Part shown: piece by piece, positions 1 to 10,120 of the stretch
Layout of the letters: each line of letters begins with the position of its first letter
Numbering within the stretch: position 1 is the first letter of the stretch
Source of the DNA: Arcobacter sp. CECT 8983
Lineage (GTDB): Bacteria > Campylobacterota > Campylobacteria > Campylobacterales > Arcobacteraceae
NCBI RefSeq assembly: GCF_004118855.1
Contig: NZ_PDKF01000007.1
Coordinates: 62,001-126,000, forward strand
Direction of reading: 5' to 3'
DNA: 64,000 bases
Notes under the pieces: model-generated
What the model saw: the letters and a program-made list of their open reading frames with translations, nothing else
Database searches by the model: none
Told to the model about the DNA's origin: nothing
Program-made: the position numbers and the translations under genes

Positions 1-622
1 GAACTTTTGACGGCTTACCGAAAAAATAGTTTAATAAGTCAAGTTCATGACTTAATGAATGAATTACTCCTCCTCCTAAATCTTCCCTTGCTGCATATCC
101 TTTTTTATAATCTTCATATTTATGATGACTTGGTAAAAATGTTCCCCATTCAATATTTGCACTAGTTATAGAACCATAAATCTTTTCTTCCAAGATATAT
201 TTTAGTTTTTTTATAAGAGGATGAAATCTTGTTTGATAACCAATCATACATATTAAATTTTTATCTTTTATAATTTGCTTTAAGTATTCTACTTTGTCAT
301 AATTATTTGATAAAGGTTTTTCTATAAATAAATTAGCCCCTATTTCTGCAAAAGTAATTGCAGTATCCAAATGACAAGAGCTAGGATTTGTTATAAATAC
401 AATATCTGGTTCTATTTGTAATGCACTATTTAGGTCTGTTAGTTCTTTAATTTCATAAAATTTTGCTAAGTTTTCAACTTCTCTTGCCTCACCATCTTTT
501 ATATATAAATTATTATTAGAATGTTTTAATTGATATATTTCAAAATCATTCGGGTAAAGAGCTTTTAAGTTCTGAAGATGTCTTTGTCCAATTGAACCTA
601 GTCCTACAAATAAGGCTTTCAT
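1..622 (-). CDS. Gfo/Idh/MocA-family sugar oxidoreductase, C-terminus cut off by window edge
   Basis: The reading frame opens at the ATG at 622-620 and stays open to base 1, giving about 207 residues. The N-terminus has the Rossmann dinucleotide motif GLGSIGQRH (residues 7-15), and residues 101-105 read EKPLS, the conserved lysine-proline motif of the Gfo/Idh/MocA family. These enzymes oxidise or reduce sugars, often nucleotide-linked, using NAD(P). The gene starts 2 bases after the stop of the upstream methyltransferase, so it belongs to the surface-sugar operon. Campylobacter legionaminate clusters carry a similar gene (ptmF), but that equivalence is inference. The C-terminal domain lies outside the window. 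Confidence 0.85.
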   Translation of the reverse strand, partial: MKALFVGLGSIGQRHLQNLKALYPNDFEIYQLKHSNNNLYIKDGEAREVENLAKFYEIKELTDLNSALQIEPDIVFITNPSSCHLDTAITFAEIGANLFIEKPLSNNYDKVEYLKQIIKDKNLICMIGYQTRFHPLIKKLKYILEEKIYGSITSANIEWGTFLPSHHKYEDYKKGYAAREDLGGGVIHSLSHELDLLNYFFGKPSKV

Positions 623-624
623 TT

Positions 625-1278
625 TTAATCTTTAATTATATAAGAAGGTCTATCATGAGAAATAGATAATTTTTTAATTTGAATATTTTTATCTTTAAAA
701 AAATCATCAACTGCTTGAGTTTCACCAGGCCAAACACCATAATCATCTAAAATTACAATACCACCTTTTACAACTCGATCCCACATCTTTTCCAGTGTCA
801 CTTCAACAGGTTCATAAGTATCAGTATCTATATGAAGTAATGCTATTTTTAAATGAGGATTCTCTTCTACATATTTAGGTATAGTCTCTAAAATATCACC
901 TTTTACTAATTCAAAATTTTTTAATCCTTTATTTCCTAATACATTAGCTAAACTATCTTTTGCAAGAGATTTACCAGCTGATGAAACAAACTCTTCTTTA
1001 TATTTTTTATCTTTTTCAAAAGTTATAGAAGGAAATTCATCAAATATATCAAAACCTATTACCTTTCTTGAGTTTTCATTTTCTAACAAATTTCTAAAAG
1101 ATAGCCATCTAATAAAAGATACTCCTTTAAATACACCTGTCTCTACTATATCTCCAGGTAAATCACTTATCTTTTTATACAATTCATAATGTGCTAATAT
1201 TTTACCTATTCTTGTTAAATCACTTGTAAGATAAAATCCATTCTCATAATCCCAAGATTTATTGATATCAAAATCCAT
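625..1278 (-). CDS. TylF/MycF-type SAM-dependent O-methyltransferase
   Basis: This is a 217-residue class I methyltransferase. VETGVFKG (45-52) is the SAM-binding loop. IDTDTYEP (150-157) and ILDDYG (176-181) match the acidic metal-binding positions of the TylF/MycF (macrocin O-methyltransferase) family, which methylates sugar hydroxyls. In this operon it probably methylates a surface glycan residue, but the substrate cannot be read from sequence. It lies 18 bases after the cytidylyltransferase-methyltransferase gene and 2 bases before the oxidoreductase gene, consistent with one transcript. Confidence 0.8.
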   Translation of the reverse strand: MDFDINKSWDYENGFYLTSDLTRIGKILAHYELYKKISDLPGDIVETGVFKGVSFIRWLSFRNLLENENSRKVIGFDIFDEFPSITFEKDKKYKEEFVSSAGKSLAKDSLANVLGNKGLKNFELVKGDILETIPKYVEENPHLKIALLHIDTDTYEPVEVTLEKMWDRVVKGGIVILDDYGVWPGETQAVDDFFKDKNIQIKKLSISHDRPSYIIKD

Positions 1279-1296
1279 TTTTATTTCTCCTAATCC

Positions 1297-2718
1297 TTAT
1301 TTTTTTATTGCACTACTAACTAACATCAATTCTTTTGACCATCTGAAAAATTTAATTTTTGATCTAATTGGAACAAAGTTTGAAATAAATGAACATATGT
1401 AATTTACAAAAGGATATTTCCAAACTATTGGTAATTGTCTAAATTTAATTACATTTACATCTTTAAATCCATTCATTTTTAATATATTTTCTAAACTTAT
1501 TTTATTAAAAGGTGTTTTATGGGTATAATCATCGTAATATACTTTATAACAACTTTCCCAGTCAGGAACTAACGTAATTAAAAGTCCATTAGGTTTTAGA
1601 ACTCTAAAAACCTCTTGCATATATATGTCAGGATCACTAAGATGTTCTAACAATGACTTAGAAAAAATAACATCAAAACTTTCATCTTTGTAAGGAAGCT
1701 TTTCTTTTTCAACATTACAAGTTTTAATTAAAATGTCTGGGTTAAATTTTTGAGCCTCTTTAGATAAATCTGTTCCTTCTACATAAATACCTTGTTCTTT
1801 AAATGATTTTAATATCTCTCCTCTTCCACAACCTATCTCTAGAAGAGAAGAATACTTATTCAAATTAAACTTTGAAAATAAATGTTTTGCAAGTTTTTGA
1901 GGATATGTAGTATATGGTCTATTCCCCTCGCTATAACAAACATCTAGATAATCTACTTTTTTTTCTTTATCTTTTTCCTGCACTTTTATACTTTCAATAT
2001 TTTCACTGATTTTATAATTGTTCTTTCTTGAAAGGAAATCCAAATATTCAAACTCTTCTTTTGTATCAACTTCAGGAGTTACTTCTGTTACAAAAGGAAA
2101 GATATTTGTTCCATATACTTTTTTTGTATAAATTTGTTCAGGCTTCAAAATATCTACATAGCCATTTGGAATATATACACTTTCAAACTCTTGCCTCGGT
2201 TTATTTGTATCTTCAATTTCTAAATTATCTGATAATGTTGTATAAGATTCTCCCTTTATTCTAAACCACTTAAAAGGACTATCTGGAGAAAGATGAGAAG
2301 AACGTAAAGAATCAAAATCATCAAACCTTTCTAAAAAATCATTTATCGCTTTATCTACGATTATTGAATCTCGATAAGGAGTAGTAGGTCTTAATAAAAC
2401 AACTAAATCAGGCTTATAGTTTTCATTATCTTTAAGCCATTGTAAACAATGAATTAGAAACTCATAATCTTTTGAACTATCACTTGCATATTCTTCTGGT
2501 CTTAAGAAAGGAACTTCGCATTTATATCTCTTTGCTACTTCTACTATTTCATCAGAATCAGTTGAAACTATTATTTTATTGATAACTTTTGATTCATTTG
2601 CTGTTAACAAAGAATAAGATAATAAAGGTTCACCATTTAAATCTTTGATATTCTTCTTAGGAACACCTTTACTTCCACCTCTAGCAGGTACAATACATAG
2701 TATTTTTTTAGCTTCCAT
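1297..2718 (-). CDS. Bifunctional acylneuraminate cytidylyltransferase / SAM methyltransferase
   Basis: The protein has 473 residues and two domains. Residues about 5-230 are a CMP-nonulosonate synthetase (NeuA/LegF/PtmB type): PARGGSKG at 11-18 binds CTP and RPTTP lies at 110-114. Residues about 255-473 are a class I methyltransferase with LEIGCGRG at 293-300 and a later SLLEHL segment. NeuA-type enzymes are usually about 230 residues and stand alone, so the methyltransferase is a fused second activity. The start codon directly follows the stop of the synthase gene with no gap. The likely role is to activate a sialic- or legionaminic-like sugar with CMP and methylate it or a related sugar. 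The exact sugar is unknown. Confidence 0.85.
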   Translation of the reverse strand: MEAKKILCIVPARGGSKGVPKKNIKDLNGEPLLSYSLLTANESKVINKIIVSTDSDEIVEVAKRYKCEVPFLRPEEYASDSSKDYEFLIHCLQWLKDNENYKPDLVVLLRPTTPYRDSIIVDKAINDFLERFDDFDSLRSSHLSPDSPFKWFRIKGESYTTLSDNLEIEDTNKPRQEFESVYIPNGYVDILKPEQIYTKKVYGTNIFPFVTEVTPEVDTKEEFEYLDFLSRKNNYKISENIESIKVQEKDKEKKVDYLDVCYSEGNRPYTTYPQKLAKHLFSKFNLNKYSSLLEIGCGRGEILKSFKEQGIYVEGTDLSKEAQKFNPDILIKTCNVEKEKLPYKDESFDVIFSKSLLEHLSDPDIYMQEVFRVLKPNGLLITLVPDWESCYKVYYDDYTHKTPFNKISLENILKMNGFKDVNVIKFRQLPIVWKYPFVNYICSFISNFVPIRSKIKFFRWSKELMLVSSAIKK

Positions 2719-4608
2719 TTAGATATGGTTCTCCATTCTTTCTAAACTTATCCAGAATCCTTCTCCATTATTTTTGTGTCCTTGCCAAACTTCTGGAATA
2801 AAAGAAGCATCAGGAGAGTATTCATTTATTATAGGATACATATTTTCAAAATCTACATTCCCTTCTCCAACTTGAATACCTTCCCCATCAACTCCTGTTC
2901 CATCAGAGATATGATAGTGTGCAGTGTATGGCGCTAGTTTTTTTGTATACTCTAAATGGTCCCAATTAAACTTGTTACAAGCTAAATGAGAATGTGAAAC
3001 ATCTTGACAAATTTGTAATTTAGTTTCATTACAAAAATCTATTATTTCATCTGCATCAATAAAAATATTTTGGTATCTTTGGCCACCAAAAAGCCAAGGA
3101 AAAGGAGCCATATTTTCAGGAAGTAGTTCTACTTGAGATAAATTAAGTTTTGAAATAGAATCTTTTAAATTTTTATAATAAAGTGGTCTTTCTGATATAT
3201 CTAACTCTTCATCTTTTGTAAAGCCACCACAATGAACTACTATTTGAGGTATTTTAGTTTTAGGAAAATATCTTTTCATCTTTAATGTTTTATCAATTAC
3301 TCGTTGAAGATTTTTAATAGAAAGAGCTCTATACTCTTCATTAGGAGTACATAAATCTAACAAATGGTCATCTTCAAAAAGTTCAGGGGCATGAACAATA
3401 TATTCACAATCATACTCTTTTATTAAAAACTTTTCTAAATCTTCTTCTATATCTTTAAAACTCATATGAAACTCTACTGACTTAGGGTTTGTATTTTCAA
3501 GTAAAGAATTTAAATCATGAAATCTAACAGGTAAAGCCCATGTTCTATTAAAAGAATACTCTTTCTTTGCTCTTATAAGTCCTCCTAAATCTGATTTAAA
3601 TAATGCTTTTCCTTCTTCTATATCTCTTATTGCTTTATAACCAATTATTTTATTTAAATATTGAGGACTAAGTCCTTGTCCTGGACTTTTAATTTCAAAC
3701 ATATCTTTTGTAAAAACTTCATCTTTTTTTATATCTACTTTTGCAAAAATACTTTTTGATAAGTTTTCTCTATTTATTAACTCACCTTGAGTTATTTCTC
3801 TATCTTTATTGCTTCCTAAAGATAACTCTACTTCTCTTATACCATCAACCAATGATTTAAATTCATTATATTCTAAACTTGCAGTATGATCAGGGCCTTC
3901 CATATCTCTATCAAGAGTAAAGTGTCTCTCAATTATTCTTGCTCCCATCGCAACTGATGCAATTGAAACTGCTGTTCCTCTTTCATGCCCTGAATAACCA
4001 ATAGGTACATTATATTTTTGTAAATTTTCTAGATTTCTTAAATTTATATCTTTAAAAGGAGCAGGATAAGTTGAATTACAATGCAATAATGCAAAATCAG
4101 CTTTTAATCTAGTCAAAAACTCTACTGTTTCATCTATTTCTTGTTTTGTACTCATTCCTGTTGATAAAATTAAAGGTAAGTTTTTAGCTACTAAATATTC
4201 TAATAAATCAAAATTTGTTAAGTCTGCTGATGCAGTTTTAAAAGCAGGAACACCTATTTTTTCAATTGCATCTGCACTTTTCTTATCCCAAGGAGTACAC
4301 ATAAATATGAGTCCCTTGCTTCTTGAATACTCTGCTAATTTTTTATATTCATCAAAAGTTAATTCAAACTTTCTTAGTAATCCCATTGTGTACTGTGTAG
4401 ATAAATCACTTTTTGTTACATCTAAAGCATCTTTTGAATATAATTCATTTAAATCTCTCATTTGAAATTTTACACAGTCAACACCTATTTCTGAAGCTTG
4501 ATCAATTAGTTTTATTGCATTATCAAAAATTCCATTATGGTTCATTCCTATTTCTGCAATTACAAAAACTTTATCATTTTTTCCTATTTCTTTTCCTAAA
4601 ATATTCAT
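2719..4608 (-). CDS. NeuB-family nonulosonate synthase with SAF domain and C-terminal TIM-barrel isomerase domain
   Basis: I place the start at 4608 (629 aa): its ATG overlaps the upstream TGA as ATGA and has an AAGGA site 8-10 bases before it. An in-frame ATG at 4629 would add seven residues. Residues about 14-260 form the NeuB barrel (AEIGMNHNG, 18-26) that condenses phosphoenolpyruvate with an amino sugar. Residues 283-341 are the SAF/antifreeze-like domain. Residues about 355-629 resemble xylose-isomerase-like TIM barrels, with candidate metal ligands E498, D536, H541, H566 and E606. Stand-alone NeuB/LegI proteins are about 340 residues, so the third domain is an addition, perhaps an epimerase or isomerase feeding the synthase. 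Confidence 0.87.
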   Translation of the reverse strand: MNILGKEIGKNDKVFVIAEIGMNHNGIFDNAIKLIDQASEIGVDCVKFQMRDLNELYSKDALDVTKSDLSTQYTMGLLRKFELTFDEYKKLAEYSRSKGLIFMCTPWDKKSADAIEKIGVPAFKTASADLTNFDLLEYLVAKNLPLILSTGMSTKQEIDETVEFLTRLKADFALLHCNSTYPAPFKDINLRNLENLQKYNVPIGYSGHERGTAVSIASVAMGARIIERHFTLDRDMEGPDHTASLEYNEFKSLVDGIREVELSLGSNKDREITQGELINRENLSKSIFAKVDIKKDEVFTKDMFEIKSPGQGLSPQYLNKIIGYKAIRDIEEGKALFKSDLGGLIRAKKEYSFNRTWALPVRFHDLNSLLENTNPKSVEFHMSFKDIEEDLEKFLIKEYDCEYIVHAPELFEDDHLLDLCTPNEEYRALSIKNLQRVIDKTLKMKRYFPKTKIPQIVVHCGGFTKDEELDISERPLYYKNLKDSISKLNLSQVELLPENMAPFPWLFGGQRYQNIFIDADEIIDFCNETKLQICQDVSHSHLACNKFNWDHLEYTKKLAPYTAHYHISDGTGVDGEGIQVGEGNVDFENMYPIINEYSPDASFIPEVWQGHKNNGEGFWISLERMENHI

Positions 4609-5963
4609 ACTTTTTCCTTTGTAATCCAACTTCTTAATCCTATTTTATCAAAAGTAAAGGTCTCGATTTCATAACTTCTTTCTTTTAATTTATTTATTAA
4701 GTTTAACTTCTTATAAGTAGGCACATAAAAAAGAAAGAACCCTCCTCCTCCTGCACCTAATAATTTGCCACCTAATGCACCATTTTTTATGGCATACTCA
4801 TAGATTTCATCTAAATTTGTATTTGAAATATTGTCTGAAAACTTTCTCTTTATTCTCCATGATTTATCTAGTAGTTCTCCAAAATTATCTAAATTACCTT
4901 TTAATAAATTTGTTTTCATTTCCTTTGCAATACTTTTTGCACTTGTTGCCAAATATTTTATATCTGCTTTCTTCATATTTTCTTTTTGTATATCATGAAT
5001 ATCTCCTGAATTATGAGAAATTCCTGTATAGCATAATATAAGAGCATCTTCCAGCTCATTTTCTATATTATTTGGTATTCTAAGTGGGTTAATTATATTA
5101 TCATTGTTTTTAAACTCCATAAAATTAAACCCACCAAAAACTGTAGCATATTGGTCTTGCCAACCACCACTTAGACCAAGTTCAATCCTTTCCGCGTGAA
5201 AGGCTAACTCTGCTATTTCATAGTCAGTTAATTTATTTTCTCTAAAATTATTAAAAGCTCCAATAATTGCAGATAATAATACAGCAGAGCCTCCTAAACC
5301 TGATCCGGGAGGAACATCACTGTATATGTAAAGTTCAAATCCAAAATCTGGATTTAACAATTTAATAACAGCCTTTACCAAATCTAAATTATCATCATAA
5401 GTAATATCAGTTATTGAATTAAAATTAAGTTCTATTTTAAAATCATTAGAATTGATTTTTATTTTTGAATCTTCTCTTTTCTCTAAGATAGCATGGGCAA
5501 ATTTATTTATTGTTGAATTTAAGACCACCCCATCGTCTTCATAAAAATAGTTTGTTAAATCAGTTCCACCTCCAGCAAAACTAATTCTTACTGGAGATTT
5601 TGCTTTTGATATAATTTTTTCTTTCTGATTCCAATCAATATTGTCTTTTGAAACAATACTGATTAATTTCATATCTTCTGAAAGTATAGGTATCTTCTTT
5701 ATCTCAGAATCTAGTAGCTTTAGAATATTTTCTCTTGTTGCATTTTTTTCTGTTAGAAATACAAATTTATTATTTATACATTTTCGAATTGACTCATCAA
5801 GTGTTGTTTTATTGATTAAAGCTCTTCTTATATCTCCATCTGTTGCACACCCAACAATTTTGTCATCTTCAGTAACAAAAACTATTCCTGCTTTATTTGA
5901 CTCAATTTTAATTAATGATTCTTTTATTGACTCATCATCTTTTACTACAAATTTATTTTCCAA
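4605..5963 (-). CDS. CBS-domain / GHMP sugar kinase fusion (HddA-like)
   Basis: The protein has 452 residues. Residues 1-115 form a CBS-domain pair (VTEDDKIVGCATDGDIRRAL region), a module that usually binds adenine nucleotides. From about 122 it is a GHMP-superfamily kinase: SFAGGGTDL at 128-136, the ATP-binding PPGSGLGGSA at 218-227, and a glycine-rich GAGGGG near 405. The kinase part most resembles D-glycero-D-manno-heptose 7-phosphate kinases (HddA). The gene overlaps the upstream nucleotidyltransferase by 11 bases and the downstream synthase by 4. In C. jejuni the CBS pair of this pathway sits on the nucleotidyltransferase (PtmE). Here it is on the kinase, which suggests allosteric control of flux. 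The substrate is inferred. Confidence 0.85.
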   Translation of the reverse strand: MENKFVVKDDESIKESLIKIESNKAGIVFVTEDDKIVGCATDGDIRRALINKTTLDESIRKCINNKFVFLTEKNATRENILKLLDSEIKKIPILSEDMKLISIVSKDNIDWNQKEKIISKAKSPVRISFAGGGTDLTNYFYEDDGVVLNSTINKFAHAILEKREDSKIKINSNDFKIELNFNSITDITYDDNLDLVKAVIKLLNPDFGFELYIYSDVPPGSGLGGSAVLLSAIIGAFNNFRENKLTDYEIAELAFHAERIELGLSGGWQDQYATVFGGFNFMEFKNNDNIINPLRIPNNIENELEDALILCYTGISHNSGDIHDIQKENMKKADIKYLATSAKSIAKEMKTNLLKGNLDNFGELLDKSWRIKRKFSDNISNTNLDEIYEYAIKNGALGGKLLGAGGGGFFLFYVPTYKKLNLINKLKERSYEIETFTFDKIGLRSWITKEKV

Positions 5964-6669
5964 GATTTTTAACCTTTATATATTCTTGCATTAAATAATA
6001 ATCTTCTGGTATACCAATATCTATAAATATTCCATTATATTTAAAAGAACCTATATTATTATTTAAATTAAGATACTCTATAAAAGCATCTTCAAGAGCA
6101 AATTTCTCAGTTTTATTATCTATTAAAAAACTAAGTTTTTTTAAAAAATAGCATCCTGCATTTATATAAGAATTTGTAGTTTTTTGTTTTTCTTTGAAAG
6201 ATATAACGCAATTATCTTTTATTTCTAGTGTTCCGTATCGAGAACAATCTTCTTGAAAAGAGGCTAAAATATTTATTTCTTTAGAACTTTCTAAAATAAA
6301 CTTTTTAAAATCAACTTCTAAATATGTATCTCCATTTAAAATAAGAATTGATTCATCTTTAGATAAGTTTAACTCTTTAATTGCATTCTTAATACTTCCT
6401 CCCGTACCTAAAGCTTCTTTTTCAACAATTATATTTATATTGCTATGATCAGCATAATATTTTGATATAATTTCTGCTTTATAGTATGACAATAAATATA
6501 TCTCTACATTATTTAAACTTTTTTCTATTTCATTTATTTGATAATCCAAGAAAGGTTTTCCATGAATCATAGCCATTGGTTTAGGTACATCTTTAACCAC
6601 ACTTCTTAATCTTGTACCATACCCTCCCACAAGAATAAATACTTTTACTTTATTATTGAAAATTGACAT
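5953..6669 (-). CDS. Sugar-1-phosphate nucleotidyltransferase (HddC/PtmE-like)
   Basis: This is a 238-residue NTP-transferase with the nucleotide-binding motif VGGYGTRLR at residues 14-22 and KPM at 30-32, followed by a conserved NGDTYLEVD stretch containing the metal-binding aspartate. The family makes NDP-sugars. HddC forms GDP-heptose and PtmE forms GDP-glucosamine, and the sequence alone does not decide between them. Pairing with an HddA-like kinase favours heptose activation, while the NeuB and NeuA genes favour the legionaminate route. It has no CBS domains of its own. The start overlaps the upstream methyltransferase by 25 bases. Confidence 0.83.
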   Translation of the reverse strand: MSIFNNKVKVFILVGGYGTRLRSVVKDVPKPMAMIHGKPFLDYQINEIEKSLNNVEIYLLSYYKAEIISKYYADHSNINIIVEKEALGTGGSIKNAIKELNLSKDESILILNGDTYLEVDFKKFILESSKEINILASFQEDCSRYGTLEIKDNCVISFKEKQKTTNSYINAGCYFLKKLSFLIDNKTEKFALEDAFIEYLNLNNNIGSFKYNGIFIDIGIPEDYYLMQEYIKVKNLGK

Positions 6670-7493
6670 ATTATAGTATCTGTTGCCCCAATAGAAGATA
6701 ATTGTGCTTCATATGCATTTGTTAACTCAGTAGAATCTATAAAGCTTCCCCACTCTTTATCCCCGCCTGGTTTTCCATTACTTAACCAATATAAATGGTT
6801 TGACAAAGGATATCTTTGAATATATTTAATAAAATCTACATTTAAACCACATTGTTTTGCTAGTATTTTAAGAGTATGTTCTGTATAAAGAAATAAGTGG
6901 CAACTCCAATATGTAAATTCCGAAAAAGGCAAATTTTTATATATTGTCAATAATGCATCATTTGCATTAGGTACTTCAATAATTATTTTTCCATTTTCTT
7001 TTAGATGTTTTTTCATATCTATTAAAATTTCATGAGGATTTTTAAGGTGTTCTAGAACATGAAAAGAAGTAATGATATCAAACTCTCTTTTTGTATCTTT
7101 TATACTTTTATATAAGTCAATTTCTCTGTCATGATAATAAGGTATTACTGCTTTTTCTAGTTCAACTGCACATACATAATGTGCTATATTTTTAGCTAAG
7201 TTAACAAAACCTCCATTGCCACTACCAAAATCCATTAAAGTTTTATTTGATAATTCTTTTTTTAGAAAATTAAAACGCCTCTCATCATCTATAGCTGTTG
7301 TTCTTTGCCATTTAAAAAAATCTACTTTATCATGTATCCCAGACTCTTCATAAAAATCATTGTTAATATGATCAAACGAGTCTAAATAAACCAATCCACA
7401 ATTGTCACATTCAACAATTTTTAAATCTTGATTGTCTCTGACTTTACCTTCTCTAAATTTATATTTATCTGAATCGCACAACATACATTTCAT
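6645..7493 (-). CDS. Class I SAM methyltransferase with N-terminal four-cysteine (zinc-ribbon-like) segment
   Basis: The protein has 282 residues. C3, C6, C29 and C32 form two CxxC pairs like those of sugar C-methyltransferases with a small zinc module. DFGSGNGGF (88-96) is the SAM-binding loop and a SFHVLEHL segment follows near residue 145. It is the first gene of the minus-strand sugar operon, with its promoter in the region shared with recA. It probably modifies a surface glycan or sugar nucleotide. Substrate and linkage cannot be assigned. Confidence 0.8.
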   Translation of the reverse strand: MKCMLCDSDKYKFREGKVRDNQDLKIVECDNCGLVYLDSFDHINNDFYEESGIHDKVDFFKWQRTTAIDDERRFNFLKKELSNKTLMDFGSGNGGFVNLAKNIAHYVCAVELEKAVIPYYHDREIDLYKSIKDTKREFDIITSFHVLEHLKNPHEILIDMKKHLKENGKIIIEVPNANDALLTIYKNLPFSEFTYWSCHLFLYTEHTLKILAKQCGLNVDFIKYIQRYPLSNHLYWLSNGKPGGDKEWGSFIDSTELTNAYEAQLSSIGATDTIICQFSIIK

Positions 7494-7510
7494 TTAATAT
7501 CGCCTTAGTA

Positions 7511-7553
7511 TAATATGTTATCATATTAACAAAAGTTTGATAAATATATCAAA
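7511..7553. promoter_or_regulatory. Two adjacent perfect inverted repeats between the sugar operon and recA
   Basis: TAATATGTTATCATATTA (7511-7528) and TTTGATAAATATATCAAA (7536-7553) each have 7-base perfect arms around a 4-base centre. They are 25 bases apart, centre to centre. They sit 18-60 bases upstream of the minus-strand operon start, where AT-rich -10-like sequence is also present, so they could be operators for that operon. In so AT-rich a region chance palindromes are possible. Confidence 0.4.
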
Positions 7554-7601
7554 AATATTATATTACAAATTGCAATATAATCTACTACTTTAAAAAAATT
7601 G

Positions 7602-7610
7602 TGCTAAAAT
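7602..7610 (+). promoter_or_regulatory. recA promoter, extended -10
   Basis: TGCTAAAAT is an extended -10 element (TGn before TAAAAT) 42 bases upstream of the recA ATG. Campylobacterota sigma-70 promoters usually lack a clear -35, and none is obvious here. An AGGAA ribosome-binding site lies just before the start. I see no SOS box. Confidence 0.5.
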
Positions 7611-7652
7611 TCCAACATAATTAAAAAAGACACCAATAATTTAGGAAATAAA

Positions 7653-8687
7653 ATGGATGAAAATCAAAAAAAATCACTTGATTTAGCAATTAAACAAATA
7701 GACAAAACTTTTGGTAAAGGTACTCTTATTAGATTAGGAGATAAAGAAGTAATTCCAACTGAAGCTATTTCTACTGGTTCTTTAGGGCTAGATTTAGCTT
7801 TAGGTGTAGGAGGTCTTCCAAAAGGTAGAGTTATTGAGATTTACGGTCCTGAAAGTTCAGGTAAAACAACTCTTACTCTTCATGCAATAGCTGAGTGCCA
7901 AAAAGCAGGTGGAGTATGTGCATTTATCGATGCAGAGCATGCTTTAGATACTGTTTATGCAAGAAATCTTGGAGTTGATATTGATAATTTACTTGTTTCT
8001 CAACCTGATTATGGAGAACAAGCACTTGAAATTTTAGAAACAGTTATTAGATCAGGAGCTGTTGATTTAGTTATTGTTGACTCAGTTGCAGCACTTACTC
8101 CAAAAGTGGAGATTGATGGAGATATGGATGACCAACAAGTTGGTGTTCAAGCAAGACTTATGTCTAAGGCCTTAAGAAAAATCACTGGTCTTTTAAATAA
8201 AATGCAATGTACAGTAATTTTTATTAACCAAATTAGAATGAAAATTGGTATGACAGGTTACGGAAGTCCAGAAACTACAACTGGTGGAAACGCACTTAAA
8301 TTCTACTCTTCAGTTAGACTAGATATTAGAAGAATTGCTACACTTAAACAAGCAGAGAACTCTATAGGAAATAGAGTAAAAGTTAAAGTTGTTAAAAATA
8401 AAGTTGCACCTCCATTTAAACAAGCAGAGTTTGATATTATGTTTGGAGAAGGTATTTCAAAAACTGGTGAACTTATTGATTATGGTGTAAAACTTGACAT
8501 TGTTGATAAAGCAGGAGCTTGGTTCTCTTACGACAATACAAAAATTGGTCAAGGTAAAGAAAACTCAAAAGTATTCCTAAAAGATAACCCTGAAATTGCT
8601 AATGAAATTGAAGGTAAAATTCTTGCAGCAATGGGTGTAAATGATCAAATCATTCAAGGAGAAGTAGAAGAGTCTGAAGAAGACTAA
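7653..8687 (+). CDS. recA: Recombinase A
   Basis: This is a full-length RecA of 344 residues. The Walker A motif GPESSGKTT is at 65-73, followed by the conserved FIDAEHALD and [11 protein letters not shown] segments and the [17 protein letters not shown] loop L2 region. It polymerises on single-stranded DNA and drives homologous recombination and repair. The acidic C-terminal tail (EVEESEED) is typical. It is followed by eno, the usual order in Campylobacterota. Confidence 0.98.
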   Translation: MDENQKKSLDLAIKQIDKTFGKGTLIRLGDKEVIPTEAISTGSLGLDLALGVGGLPKGRVIEIYGPESSGKTTLTLHAIAECQKAGGVCAFIDAEHALDTVYARNLGVDIDNLLVSQPDYGEQALEILETVIRSGAVDLVIVDSVAALTPKVEIDGDMDDQQVGVQARLMSKALRKITGLLNKMQCTVIFINQIRMKIGMTGYGSPETTTGGNALKFYSSVRLDIRRIATLKQAENSIGNRVKVKVVKNKVAPPFKQAEFDIMFGEGISKTGELIDYGVKLDIVDKAGAWFSYDNTKIGQGKENSKVFLKDNPEIANEIEGKILAAMGVNDQIIQGEVEESEED

Positions 8688-8696
8688 CTTCTATGT

Positions 8697-8720
8697 GTAC
8701 TTCAAAAACTTTTGAAGTAC
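8697..8720 (+). terminator. Hairpin after recA
   Basis: GTACTTCAAAA and TTTTGAAGTAC form an 11-base perfect inverted repeat around AC, starting 9 bases after the recA stop. Only a weak T-rich stretch follows (ATTCCCTACTC), so it may pause or protect the 3' end more than terminate strongly. Eno has its own promoter downstream. Confidence 0.5.
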
Positions 8721-8803
8721 ATTCCCTACTCTACACAATCCCTCACAAAATACATTTTTTTATCATTTTTATTTATCAAAGCAACTCAAAATAAATTTTT
8801 TTG

Positions 8804-8809
8804 TATAAT
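8804..8809 (+). promoter_or_regulatory. eno promoter -10 box
   Basis: TATAAT, preceded by TTG, lies 30 bases before the eno ATG and after a T-rich stretch typical of Campylobacterota promoters. Confidence 0.5.
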
Positions 8810-8825
8810 ATTTAGATTTAATGAA

Positions 8826-10117
<1,292 letters not shown>

Positions 10118-10120
10118 TTC

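Noticed and set aside
5641-5994. 117-codon plus-strand frame opposite the CBS-kinase gene
   Set aside because: The kinase and CBS motifs on the minus strand explain this DNA. The plus frame has no ribosome-binding site or recognisable domain.
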